From JBHGYD01 sp041920415 (GTDB lineage: Bacteria > Bacillota > Bacilli > Bacillales > Anoxybacillaceae), in contig JBHGYD010000012.1 in the NCBI GenBank assembly GCA_041920415.1, positions 1 through 6,815 of the forward strand: DNA of 6,815 nt. Direction: 5' to 3'. The translations under genes and the position numbers were made by a program. Below the pieces are notes generated by a model that did not search any database, had not been told where the DNA came from, and was given only the letters and a program-made list of their open reading frames with translations. Shown piece after piece: positions 1-5,752 of the stretch. The stretch's first letter is position 1; every line of letters begins with the position of its first letter.

Positions 1-74
1 TAGAGTTCATTTACGAAGCAGCGAAACAAGATATTCCCTTGGATGACGTAAAAAAACAGCTCCACGTGGCATAA
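1..74 (+). CDS. SinI-like anti-repressor, C-terminal fragment
   Basis: This is the 3' end of a plus-strand gene that begins left of the window; 23 complete codons remain before a TAA stop at 72-74. The visible peptide (EFIYEAAKQDIP, then LDDVKKQLHVA) aligns without gaps to the SinR-binding helix region of B. subtilis SinI, which reads roughly ELMVEAKEANIS then PEEIRKYL. The shared positions are the leading E, the EA pair, the central Ile and the basic-x-Leu end. SinI peptides are short antagonists of the biofilm repressor SinR, so only about half of the protein may be missing. The gene is convergent with the DUF1877 gene, and no clear terminator of its own is visible. The assignment rests on one short segment; an unrelated helical C-terminus cannot be excluded. 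Confidence 0.45.
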   Translation, partial: EFIYEAAKQDIPLDDVKKQLHVA

Positions 75-184
75 GGGGTACCCTGTTTGTCTTTTAATGT
101 ATGGTAATTATTGTAACTAAAAATACTCATCTACAGTTATATATATGGGGTTTATTCATAAGGGGACAAAAGTTAGATTAGGCC

Positions 185-209
185 TTAAAAATTGATTCAA
201 CTAATCAAT
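185..209 (-). terminator. Small intrinsic terminator overlapping the DUF1877 stop codon
   Basis: Read on the minus strand, a 7-bp stem (209-203 pairing with 197-191) encloses a 5-base loop and is followed at once by a run of T (191-187). The TGA stop of the DUF1877 gene (199-197) sits at the loop/stem junction. The stem is AT-rich and therefore weak, but its position at the end of the operon and the T-run support the call. Confidence 0.5.
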
Positions 210-691
210 AATATCATTGCTTCACCATTATCAGCGGCTGTTCGGAAATAATTCACTAACGCTTCATAGTTTTCAACTAAGTAATCTTTATCCTCTTCAG
301 TCCATTCCCCCTCAAGCGGATAAATATCATGTTTGTTCATGTCTTCTACTTTATAGCGAGAGGCAAAATCTTCAACAGAAATGGTTTCAAGCGCAATTGA
401 AATTTCTTTCACTTCCTCCGATTCTAAATACCGAAGCGGACCATATCCTAAATCTTCACCAATTTCCGTTCCACCGAAAATCGCTAAGCCTAAAGTCGAT
501 TCAATTGGTTGTTCTAAATCTGCAACTCCGGTAAGTAAATAGTAAATACCATGCCATGCTTTATCAATATCAAATACCACATCTTCCAGTTCTTCATTTT
601 CATAAACCAAGTCTTCAATTTCTTCTGGATTTGACTTGATATAGCTTAATAATTCATTTGAGATTCTGATATAAGATGCAATCATTCCCAT
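197..691 (-). CDS. DUF1877 (YfbM family) protein
   Basis: The 164-residue acidic, soluble protein matches the DUF1877/YfbM family over its full length. It has the family start MGMI, the central segment DIDKAWHGIYYLLTG (41-55), LGYGPLRYL (81-89), an IYP motif (123-125) and a C-terminal region with YFR and a small hydrophobic strand (AMILLI, 158-163). E. coli YfbM has about the same length and the same blocks (DIDKRWDFLHFGLTG, IYP). The biochemical role of the family is unknown, and no catalytic residues or membrane segments are evident. The start is ATG at 691, with AGGAGAGA at 705-698 as ribosome binding site. That site overlaps the stop codon of the upstream hydrolase gene, so the two genes are probably one transcript with coupled translation. 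Confidence 0.88.
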   Translation of the reverse strand: MGMIASYIRISNELLSYIKSNPEEIEDLVYENEELEDVVFDIDKAWHGIYYLLTGVADLEQPIESTLGLAIFGGTEIGEDLGYGPLRYLESEEVKEISIALETISVEDFASRYKVEDMNKHDIYPLEGEWTEEDKDYLVENYEALVNYFRTAADNGEAMILLIS

Positions 692-697
692 TGTATT

Positions 698-705
698 TCT
701 CTCCT
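698..705 (-). promoter_or_regulatory. Ribosome binding site of the DUF1877 gene, fused to the upstream stop codon
   Basis: AGGAGAGA on the minus strand lies 6 bases before the ATG at 691 and shares bases with the TAG stop (706-704) of the preceding hydrolase. A ribosome terminating on the hydrolase therefore sits on the next initiation site, which points to translational coupling. Confidence 0.75.
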
Positions 706-1558
706 ATACATTAATCACAAGAGTATCGTATGCTATTTCAATATTAACCCCTTTTTCTATTAAATTTCTCTCTACTTGTTTGAAATCATCATAACTTAAC
801 CCATTCATTTCTTCAATATGAGTGAGTATAGCTTTCTTTGGATTCAGTTCTTTAATCATTTCTAGTGTTTCTGCAAAAGTGGCTTCTTCTTTAAGTACAG
901 GATGCTCAGAAGATATTAATCTTTCCCCTGTTAATGGATGAAACTCAAATATCCCGATTGGCAAAATCGCAAGGTCAACTCCTTTAAATTCCCGAGCGGG
1001 CTTCCAGTTATTCAGCTCATCCATGGCGATTAAAACTTTTTTGTTTTCCTCTTTTAATAAAAACGCATAAACGTAGTCTTCCGCTAAACGGAACGGCAAG
1101 ATTTCTGTGCCGTTTATCGTAACACTGTCACCATCTTTTAGTTCATGGAGCCGTATGTACCCTTGTTTAGAAAAGAATTGAAGGTGTTCCCCGCTTCCAA
1201 GACGCTGGTTAAAATCGACGGCTACTTGTTTAGGTAAATATACATCGGTTTGTTTATTTTTTGGCGGGGAATTCACCCAATCTGCATTGATCGATTCCAA
1301 AACTCTTCTCCCCATCACATGATCAGGATGCCAATGTGAATAGAATACGCCTTTGATCTCCTTAATTTTCGAACGATTGAGTTGAAAATATATATCTTCT
1401 GACGTATCGATTAAAATGTTTGGTCCATGCACAAACAAACTAGGACCCGAACGGCTATATGGCACGCCCTTCTCTCTTGCTTCTATGCATATCCGACACC
1501 GACACAGTGGCCGAGGAATGGTCATCGCTCCGCCTGTGCCAAGAAATTCAATCTTCAA
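704..1558 (-). CDS. MBL-fold metallo-hydrolase, PhnP-like
   Basis: This is a metallo-beta-lactamase-fold hydrolase of the PhnP/phosphodiesterase-like branch. Numbering from the upstream GTG (1567): the N-terminal strand IEFLGTGGA is followed by a Cys cluster (C22, C24, C27) like the structural zinc site of PhnP. The metal motif H78-W-H-P-D82-H83 and metal ligands Asp183 (AMDE) and His250 (LTH) follow. PhnP hydrolyses cyclic phosphodiesters in phosphonate breakdown, but no phn genes are present here, so the substrate is unknown. One expected ligand is not seen: where PhnP has His in LNHSKLTFGYLL, this protein reads RLAEDYVYAFLL. The start is chosen as TTG at 1558 (protein MKIEFLGTGG), because AGGGAGTG at 1572-1565 is 6 bases upstream; the GTG at 1567 overlaps that site. 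The gene is followed 12 bases later by the DUF1877 gene. Confidence 0.9.
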   Translation of the reverse strand: MKIEFLGTGGAMTIPRPLCRCRICIEAREKGVPYSRSGPSLFVHGPNILIDTSEDIYFQLNRSKIKEIKGVFYSHWHPDHVMGRRVLESINADWVNSPPKNKQTDVYLPKQVAVDFNQRLGSGEHLQFFSKQGYIRLHELKDGDSVTINGTEILPFRLAEDYVYAFLLKEENKKVLIAMDELNNWKPAREFKGVDLAILPIGIFEFHPLTGERLISSEHPVLKEEATFAETLEMIKELNPKKAILTHIEEMNGLSYDDFKQVERNLIEKGVNIEIAYDTLVINV

Positions 1559-1564
1559 CTCTAT

Positions 1565-1572
1565 CACTCCCT
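1565..1572 (-). promoter_or_regulatory. Ribosome binding site that selects the TTG start of the MBL hydrolase
   Basis: AGGGAGTG on the minus strand stands 6 bases before TTG at 1558, an ideal distance. The in-frame GTG at 1567 lies inside this site and would have almost no spacer, so TTG is the preferred start. It also gives the family-typical beginning MKIEFLGTGG. Confidence 0.6.
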
Positions 1573-1589
1573 ACTCTAAAAGATTTTTA

Positions 1590-1620
1590 TAAATATTAAC
1601 ACATTTATCAAAATTTGCAC
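1590..1620 (-). promoter_or_regulatory. Candidate promoter for the MBL hydrolase-DUF1877 operon
   Basis: The 180-base gap between the pirin terminator and the hydrolase is very AT-rich. On the minus strand an extended -10-like TGT-TAATAT (TAATAT at 1598-1593) follows GTGCAA at 1620-1615 with a 16-base spacer. A nearby TTGATA offers an alternative -35. Neither is a good consensus match, so a promoter is expected here but its exact position is uncertain. The rest of the gap shows nothing else recognisable. Confidence 0.25.
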
Positions 1621-1751
1621 ATTTACATCCAGTTTGATTTTTTAGAATTAAATACCAATTTTCAATAAAAGAGAAAATCATCTTGAACCTATAACAATTC
1701 CCCGGTCAAAATAAAAAGCTTGCCGATAAACAAATCAACAGCATCAGTCAT

Positions 1752-1790
1752 GTAAAATAAGAGACTCGTACCGCTGTTGTACGAGACTCT
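1752..1790 (-). terminator. Rho-independent terminator after the pirin gene
   Basis: Arms 1760-1771 and 1779-1790 form a 12-bp stem with one mismatch and a 7-base loop. On the minus strand the stem is followed by TTATTTTAC. It lies about 12 bases after the pirin stop codon. On the plus strand the stem is followed by a gapped T-run (1795-1800), so it could work in both directions. Confidence 0.8.
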
Positions 1791-1801
1791 AAATGTTTTT
1801 T

Positions 1802-2635
1802 CTACTCATCAAACTTCCCTGTTTGATAATCGATGATCGCTTGACGGATTTCTTCTGGCGTATTCATCACAAACGGTCCATAGGCTACAACAGGTTCGTT
1901 TATTGGCTCGCCTGCATACAGTAGAACACGAAGTTTCTCTTTGGCCGTGATTTTGATTTCGCTCTCGGAAGCTCCGTCCGCTGAACTTAAAAATAACACT
2001 TGTCCTTTATGTCCTTCTGTTTCATCGATGCCAAAAGTTCCGCTGCCTTCTAAAATATAAAGAAAGCCGTTATAACTTCCTGGCAAATCTTGCACAACAC
2101 TCGCTCCCGGCTCTAATAAAATTTCCACCATCGTGACTGGCACATGATTGAGTGTTGGAGCATGTACGCCCTTTGAAGAGCCAGAAAAAACGCGAATGAT
2201 AGCTCCTTCTTCTTTACGAACAGGCATGTCTTTACTTTTTAAATTTTGATAACGAGGCTCGGTCATTTTCTTCGAACTCGGTAAATTAATCCACAATTGC
2301 AAACTGTGTACGGTGGAACCAGGTGCTGGATCTTCCTTATGAATGACGCCCCTTCCAGCGGTCATCCACTGCACATCCCCTGGCTCAAGCTTTCCATAGC
2401 CAGCTTTGTTGTCAAAATGTTCAAGCGTTCCATCAATCACATATGTTACCGTTTCAATGCCGCGATGCGGATGAAGATCGAACGTTCCTCTTTGGAAGAA
2501 ATCTTCAGCAAGCATTAAAAAAGGATCATACTCTTTCCAATTTCCTGGTTCTAAAATAAAGCCATTGCGATGAATAGGACTATTTGTTTGATACTGTACG
2601 GTTTTAATGCGGCGAATCCCTCGTTGTTTCTTCAT
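1802..2635 (-). CDS. Pirin family cupin protein
   Basis: This 277-residue bicupin belongs to the pirin family (YhhW/YhaK-like); some members have quercetin 2,3-dioxygenase activity in vitro, others act as redox or regulatory proteins. The N-terminal cupin has the full metal set: FDLHPHRGIETVTYV gives His55 and His57, and GRGVIHKEDP gives His99 and Glu101. These match the iron ligands known in E. coli YhhW. The C-terminal pirin domain ends with the typical GPFVMNTPEEIRQAI segment. The protein is cytosolic, with no signal peptide. The start is ATG at 2635 because AAGGAGG (2647-2641) precedes it by 5 bases; the open frame runs 21 codons further upstream but there reads through an inverted repeat and non-family sequence. 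It follows the SdpI-like gene by about 90 bases and may have its own promoter. The natural substrate cannot be read from sequence. Confidence 0.94.
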   Translation of the reverse strand: MKKQRGIRRIKTVQYQTNSPIHRNGFILEPGNWKEYDPFLMLAEDFFQRGTFDLHPHRGIETVTYVIDGTLEHFDNKAGYGKLEPGDVQWMTAGRGVIHKEDPAPGSTVHSLQLWINLPSSKKMTEPRYQNLKSKDMPVRKEEGAIIRVFSGSSKGVHAPTLNHVPVTMVEILLEPGASVVQDLPGSYNGFLYILEGSGTFGIDETEGHKGQVLFLSSADGASESEIKITAKEKLRVLLYAGEPINEPVVAYGPFVMNTPEEIRQAIIDYQTGKFDE

Positions 2636-2640
2636 AGGTT

Positions 2641-2647
2641 CCTCCTT
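2641..2647 (-). promoter_or_regulatory. Ribosome binding site fixing the pirin start
   Basis: A perfect AAGGAGG on the minus strand ends 5 bases before ATG at 2635. It rules out the longer frame that opens at 2698, whose first 21 codons cover this site and half of the upstream inverted repeat. Confidence 0.8.
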
Positions 2648-2666
2648 GGTTAACTCTTGTTTTTCT

Positions 2667-2700
2667 TGGTGCGGTTGAACCGCATCGTTCAACCGCACCA
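2667..2700 (-). repeat. Perfect 13-bp inverted repeat with a nested palindrome in the pirin leader
   Basis: Arms 2667-2679 and 2688-2700 (TGGTGCGGTTGAA and its exact complement) flank an 8-base loop. The left arm plus part of the loop also forms its own palindrome (2670-2684, TGCGGTT G AACCGCA), so the block TGCGGTT can pair with either of two AACCGCA copies. On the minus strand no T-run follows, so it is not an ordinary terminator for the SdpI-like gene. On the plus strand T7 begins 7 bases after the stem. It lies in the presumed 5' leader of the pirin mRNA, about 20 bases before the ribosome binding site. It could be an operator, an mRNA-stabilising stem or a switch between two folds; the sequence does not decide. 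Confidence 0.75.
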
Positions 2701-2720
2701 GAGGTTATTTTTTTAGGAAT

Positions 2721-2750
2721 ATTGTATTTACTTACCAAGCTTTTTATAAA
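2721..2750 (-). promoter_or_regulatory. Candidate promoter for the pirin gene
   Basis: On the minus strand TACAAT (2726-2721, one mismatch to the -10 consensus) is preceded after 18 bases by TTTATA (2750-2745). It overlaps the last codons of the SdpI-like gene. A transcript from here would start near 2715 and carry the inverted repeat in its leader. The -35 match is modest, and readthrough from the SdpR/SdpI operon is an alternative. Confidence 0.35.
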
Positions 2751-3363
2751 CGAAATACGAATAAACAATAGGTAATACAATTATGAAAAACAAGGAAACT
2801 CCCATACTATATGGATGAGCGAAATCGGGTAGTATAGAGCTAGCAATCAGCACTAAGCCTCCTAAGAAAAAGACCTTTCCGCCAAAGCGATGGGTTTGTG
2901 CCCAAACGAGCTCACTCGCAAGTGTCCAAGGTGTTCGAATGCCAACAAAATAATTCGCTTTTACTCTAGGCATATAATTTCCTAGAATCATGAAGAGCAC
3001 TCCTATACCTGCAGATCCTAACCAATCCATAGAAACACGGTAGCCAAGACCATTTAAGATAATATCGGTATGAACGAACACCAAAAACGTAAGAATTGAG
3101 TAAAGAATAATGCGATGCGTACCTTCAAATTTCTTATAGTTCTCTTTAAGTGGATCAATTTTGGGCACTCCAAGCAACAACACATATAAAAATAAAATTA
3201 GGAAAGGACTAAACAATACGGCAAATAGCTTTGAGGAGTAGCCATCCACTTCCCCAGAAAAGTTCCAATGGGTGGGAACTTGGTTAGGTAACTGAGGATA
3301 CGCCCATATCGATAGTCCGAAACTCACTGCCATTAGTAAGATGAAATACCAATGCTTTTTCAT
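2728..3363 (-). CDS. sdpI: SdpI-like immunity/signalling membrane protein (DUF1648)
   Basis: This 211-residue integral membrane protein is about as long as B. subtilis SdpI. Six hydrophobic segments are visible, near residues 5-22, 45-65, 85-105, 113-130, 163-178 and 186-205. A DUF1648 loop (LPNQVPTHWNFSGEVDGY, 25-42) lies between the first two. The SdpI-family signature NYMPRVKANYFVGIRTPWTL (129-148), followed by VWAQTHRFGGK, lies in the second half. In B. subtilis SdpI protects against the SdpC cannibalism toxin and, when toxin is bound, holds the SdpR repressor at the membrane. The ATG start overlaps the stop of the SdpR-like gene (ATGA), as expected for a coupled operon. No sdpABC toxin genes are present in the window. 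Other SdpI-family proteins have no proven immunity role, so the toxin partner is inference. Confidence 0.9.
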   Translation of the reverse strand: MKKHWYFILLMAVSFGLSIWAYPQLPNQVPTHWNFSGEVDGYSSKLFAVLFSPFLILFLYVLLLGVPKIDPLKENYKKFEGTHRIILYSILTFLVFVHTDIILNGLGYRVSMDWLGSAGIGVLFMILGNYMPRVKANYFVGIRTPWTLASELVWAQTHRFGGKVFFLGGLVLIASSILPDFAHPYSMGVSLFFIIVLPIVYSYFVYKKLGK

Positions 3364-3632
3364 TCCGCCTTCCCCTTTTCACTCTGTAATGATAAAACCC
3401 AACTCAAGACCTCCTGCAAAACAGTCGTATTTATAGAGTAGTAGATATATTGCCCTTGTTTTTCAGCTTGGACTAATTCAGCTTGTTTTAACAAGTTTAG
3501 ATGATGAGATATGCTTGGCTTTGAAATACGAAAGTGGTCTGCAATTTCCCCTGCCGTTAAGTCCTTGCTTTTTAAAAGGTTCAATATATCTCGCCTTGTT
3601 GGATCTGCTAGAGCTTTATAAACAAGATTCAT
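3360..3632 (-). CDS. sdpR: SdpR-like ArsR-family autorepressor
   Basis: This short winged-helix repressor of the ArsR/SmtB fold is about 90 residues from the chosen start, close to B. subtilis SdpR. The N-terminus MNLVYKALADPTRRDILNLL is typical. The recognition region is ISKPSISHHLNLLKQAELV (36-54) and the wing is KQGQYIYYSIN (58-68). It has no cysteine, so it lacks the ELCVCDL metal site of true arsenic or cadmium sensors. SdpR represses its own sdpRI promoter and is released when SdpI sequesters it. The start is uncertain: GTG at 3650 and ATGs at 3641, 3638 and 3632 are in frame. The last gives the N-terminus shared with SdpR, but a weak site (GGTGAG, 3648-3643) would suit 3638 better. The gene overlaps the SdpI-like gene by 4 bases and has a palindromic operator upstream. 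Confidence 0.9.
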   Translation of the reverse strand: MNLVYKALADPTRRDILNLLKSKDLTAGEIADHFRISKPSISHHLNLLKQAELVQAEKQGQYIYYSINTTVLQEVLSWVLSLQSEKGKAE

Positions 3633-3664
3633 CTTCATCATTCTCACCACGTTTATTTCGTTAT

Positions 3665-3680
3665 TTAGATAATTATCTAA
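3665..3680. promoter_or_regulatory. Perfect 16-bp palindrome, likely SdpR-like operator
   Basis: TTAGATAATTATCTAA is an exact palindrome starting about where transcription from the upstream promoter should begin. ArsR-family repressors bind AT-rich dyads of this kind at or near the start site, and the next gene encodes such a repressor. Autoregulation is therefore the simplest reading; binding is not shown by sequence alone. Confidence 0.7.
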
Positions 3681-3689
3681 TTATTTAAT

Positions 3690-3718
3690 AATATAAATCA
3701 TAAACCATTTTTTGTCAA
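3690..3718 (-). promoter_or_regulatory. Sigma-A promoter of the SdpR/SdpI operon
   Basis: On the minus strand a perfect TTGACA (3718-3713) is separated by 17 bases from TATATT (3695-3690, one mismatch to the -10 consensus). The predicted start is near 3682, directly next to the palindrome at 3665-3680. This is the best promoter match in the window. Confidence 0.8.
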
Positions 3719-3758
3719 CCGAATAAAATATATTCGAAAAAACAACAAACAAATCATA

Positions 3759-3783
3759 TTTCGCATCATCCCAACATGCGAAA
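3759..3783. repeat. 8-bp inverted repeat upstream of the SdpR/SdpI promoter
   Basis: TTTCGCAT (3759-3766) and its complement ATGCGAAA (3776-3783) flank a 9-base loop. It lies about 40 bases upstream of the -35 box and downstream of the ABC operon. On the minus strand it is followed by T-rich sequence (about 3755-3735), so it may be a second, weaker terminator for the ABC operon. A regulator site is the alternative. Confidence 0.4.
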
Positions 3784-3808
3784 AAGGGATATTTCAAGAG
3801 CAATAGTC

Positions 3809-3854
3809 AAAGGTAAGCAAACATATTATTCACAATTCATATGTGCTTACCTTT
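3809..3854 (-). terminator. Bulged long hairpin after the ABC permease gene
   Basis: A 10-bp stem (3809-3818 with 3845-3854), a 2-base bulge (3819-3820) and a further 6-bp stem (3821-3826 with 3839-3844) enclose a 12-base loop. It lies about 10 bases after the permease stop codon. The minus-strand tail is only TTTGACTATT, a poor U-tract; on the plus strand TTTTT follows. It probably ends the ABC operon or protects its 3' end. Confidence 0.55.
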
Positions 3855-3864
3855 TTACCGTTGC

Positions 3865-4845
3865 TTAATACACATCTCTTTTCGTAAACACAACAAAAGA
3901 AACAACAAGTCCAATAAGTCCCCAAACCGCAAGAACGGTCATTGAAAACCCGAGTGTCATGCCATCAATCGGTGGTGCCATACCGCTGATGTAATCCGTT
4001 AGGCGCAAGTTGACCATAAAGAGATATTTTGCTGATTCCCAAGATGAGACCATGCTCGATAATATTGCGCCGGAAATAAGCGCCGCTAACATAATCCCCA
4101 TCACAGCGGCTGTACTTCTCATCAAAACCGAAAGCATGAACGTTAATGTCCCGACAATAACAGAAACAAACCAAGCAAGTCCTAATTCCATGGACAAATA
4201 CTGCCACTGTGGAAGTAAATGAACGTTCGATGTATTCAATTCTTCACCGTTAATCGTAAATCCTGTTAATAACGGTAAATTCCAGCCGCCGTATCCGAAT
4301 ACCGCTCCCGAGATAAGATAAGAGATGATCGTTACCGATAACAAAATGAATGAAATCGATAAAATCATCGCTATGTATTTACTCAGTAAAATTCGCCACC
4401 TTTTTACCGGTCTTGTTAAAAGCAATTTGATTGTTCCGCCGCTCGCCTCGGAAGAAACTAAATCAGCGGCAATGACCATGACCATTAACGGAAGAAACAA
4501 GTCAATCGAATTTTCAACAAACATCCGCATAAAGGTCGGAGCACCAGGTGCGGACGGATTGATATTATGATCTAAATAATATTGTTGTTGAGTAAGGCGG
4601 ATTTTTAAAAATTTTCGCCATTCTTCGGATATCCCGCTTGAATTTAACCGATTTTGTGTGTCAATAATCTGTTGTTGAAGTTGAGTGCGCCAATCACTTG
4701 TTCCTAATCGTTCCTGCAACGATTGTACATGCTTCCATTGAGCATACGTAAACAAAGCCACGAGAACAGCAATAATCGCCGCAATGATGAACAGGCGTTT
4801 TTTCCGAACAATCTTTATCATTTCATTATAAACTAAATTAATCAA
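3865..4845 (-). CDS. ABC-2 type transporter permease
   Basis: This 326-residue membrane subunit pairs with the ATPase just upstream. About six membrane segments are visible: 18-33, 113-130, 155-180, 220-242, 244-264 and 297-320. The first two are separated by a roughly 80-residue, Gln- and Arg-rich, probably extracytoplasmic region with coiled-coil character (41-90). The segment DLVSSEASGGTIKLLLTRPVKRWRI (128-152), given here for position, is the cytoplasmic coupling region typical of NatB/BcrB-like ABC-2 permeases: SSE, then G-T-I-K, L-T-R-P and R. Substrates of such exporters range from ions to peptides and lipids and cannot be told here. The start is TTG at 4845, with AGGAGG (4859-4854) 8 bases upstream. 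It overlaps the ATPase stop by 8 bases. An ATG at codon 9 is less well placed. Confidence 0.92.
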   Translation of the reverse strand: MINLVYNEMIKIVRKKRLFIIAAIIAVLVALFTYAQWKHVQSLQERLGTSDWRTQLQQQIIDTQNRLNSSGISEEWRKFLKIRLTQQQYYLDHNINPSAPGAPTFMRMFVENSIDLFLPLMVMVIAADLVSSEASGGTIKLLLTRPVKRWRILLSKYIAMILSISFILLSVTIISYLISGAVFGYGGWNLPLLTGFTINGEELNTSNVHLLPQWQYLSMELGLAWFVSVIVGTLTFMLSVLMRSTAAVMGIMLAALISGAILSSMVSSWESAKYLFMVNLRLTDYISGMAPPIDGMTLGFSMTVLAVWGLIGLVVSFVVFTKRDVY

Positions 4846-5752
4846 TCGTCTCCCCTCCTGTTAGCTCGATAAATAAATCTTCAAGCGTCGGGAGTTTCGG
4901 TTGAATTTCACTCACCTTGACACCTGCTTGCACTAACTTTTCATTCCAAACCGGGAGTTTTTCTGTTTCATACGGTGTAATCAACGTACCGTCTTTTTCT
5001 CCTAGTAGTAACGTTTCTTCTCCTAAAATCGCTTTTGCTTTTTCGATTGGCTCTACTTTCCAAACGACGCGTGCTTGTTCTCGAAGAAGATGCTCGACGG
5101 TATCAATTCGAATAATTTTTCCTTTTGACATAATCGCAACACGATCACACATGAGTTGAATTTCACTTAATAAGTGAGAGGAAACAAGGACACTCAATCC
5201 TTCTTTTTCCGCTAAAAAGCGAATAAATTCACGCATTTCACGAATACCAACGGGATCTAACCCGTTTGTCGGTTCATCTAAAATTAATACTTTCGGTTTC
5301 CCTAGCAACGCCTGAGCAATCCCCAGACGTTGACGCATTCCTAATGAATAAGTGCGAACACGATCATGGATGCGGTTTTGCAGTCCGACTAATTCAACGA
5401 CTTCTGCAATTCGTTCCTTTGGAATATCAGGTACCATTCGCGCAAAATGCTCAAGGTTTTCCCATCCACTTAAATAAGGGTAAAGTTCCGGATTTTCAAC
5501 AATACAGCCAATATGGCGAATCGCATTTGAAAATTGGCGATGTAAATCATAGCCACATAGAGAAATATGTCCAGATGTCGGCTTTATCAGTCCGACAAGC
5601 ATGCGAATCGTTGTTGTTTTCCCTGCGCCATTTGGACCTAAAAAACCAAATACTTCCCCTTCTTTCAACTCAAAGGAAAGCCCTTTAATGATCTCCTTTT
5701 TTCCAATCTTTTTTCGTAAGTTGGTTACAACAAGGGTCGCATTTTTCGTCAC
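4838..5752 (-). CDS. ABC transporter ATP-binding protein (BcrA/NatA-like)
   Basis: This 304-residue nucleotide-binding subunit is complete. It shows Walker A GPNGAGKTT (39-47), signature YSLGMRQRLGIAQALL (135-150), Walker B VLILDEP (155-161) and the switch His193 in SSHLLSEI. The Q-loop position carries Glu (VENPELYPYLSG, 85-96), as is common in the BcrA/ABC-2 exporter branch. The last roughly 80 residues after the ATPase core form the usual C-terminal extension, with PTLEDLFIELTGG. It energises the permease encoded next, most likely for export. The start is GTG at 5752, with AAGGAGG (5766-5760) 7 bases upstream; this site is embedded in the last codons of the hydrolase gene. The start/stop overlap is GTGA. 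The substrate is not indicated. Confidence 0.95.
   Translation of the reverse strand: MTKNATLVVTNLRKKIGKKEIIKGLSFELKEGEVFGFLGPNGAGKTTTIRMLVGLIKPTSGHISLCGYDLHRQFSNAIRHIGCIVENPELYPYLSGWENLEHFARMVPDIPKERIAEVVELVGLQNRIHDRVRTYSLGMRQRLGIAQALLGKPKVLILDEPTNGLDPVGIREMREFIRFLAEKEGLSVLVSSHLLSEIQLMCDRVAIMSKGKIIRIDTVEHLLREQARVVWKVEPIEKAKAILGEETLLLGEKDGTLITPYETEKLPVWNEKLVQAGVKVSEIQPKLPTLEDLFIELTGGETID

Noticed and set aside
76..83. GGGTACCC palindrome after the SinI-like gene, with T-rich sequence downstream
   Set aside because: There is no loop between the arms, so it cannot fold as a terminator hairpin, and 8-bp palindromes occur by chance.
1559..1567. GTG start at 1567 for the MBL hydrolase
   Set aside because: The GTG overlaps the AGGGAGTG ribosome binding site. 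The TTG at 1558 has a 6-base spacer and gives the usual family N-terminus, although the GTG cannot be fully excluded.
2636..2698. 21-codon N-terminal extension of the pirin protein
   Set aside because: It covers the strong ribosome binding site and half of the inverted repeat and adds non-family residues. Start at 2635 is far better.
2667..2714. Inverted repeat considered as a plus-strand terminator
   Set aside because: The T7 run begins 7 bases from the stem, and no plus-strand gene lies upstream that would need terminating.
3965..4207. 80-codon minus-strand frame inside the permease gene
   Set aside because: It is an out-of-frame shadow of the permease; the intact permease frame explains the region.
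5266..5688. 140-codon plus-strand open frame opposite the ABC ATPase gene
   Set aside because: It lies wholly antisense to an ATPase with every ABC motif, has no ribosome binding site worth noting, and its translation looks like no family. Other plus-strand frames inside genes (217-534, 2297-2518, 4325-4570, 4917-5159, 6279-6524) were rejected likewise.
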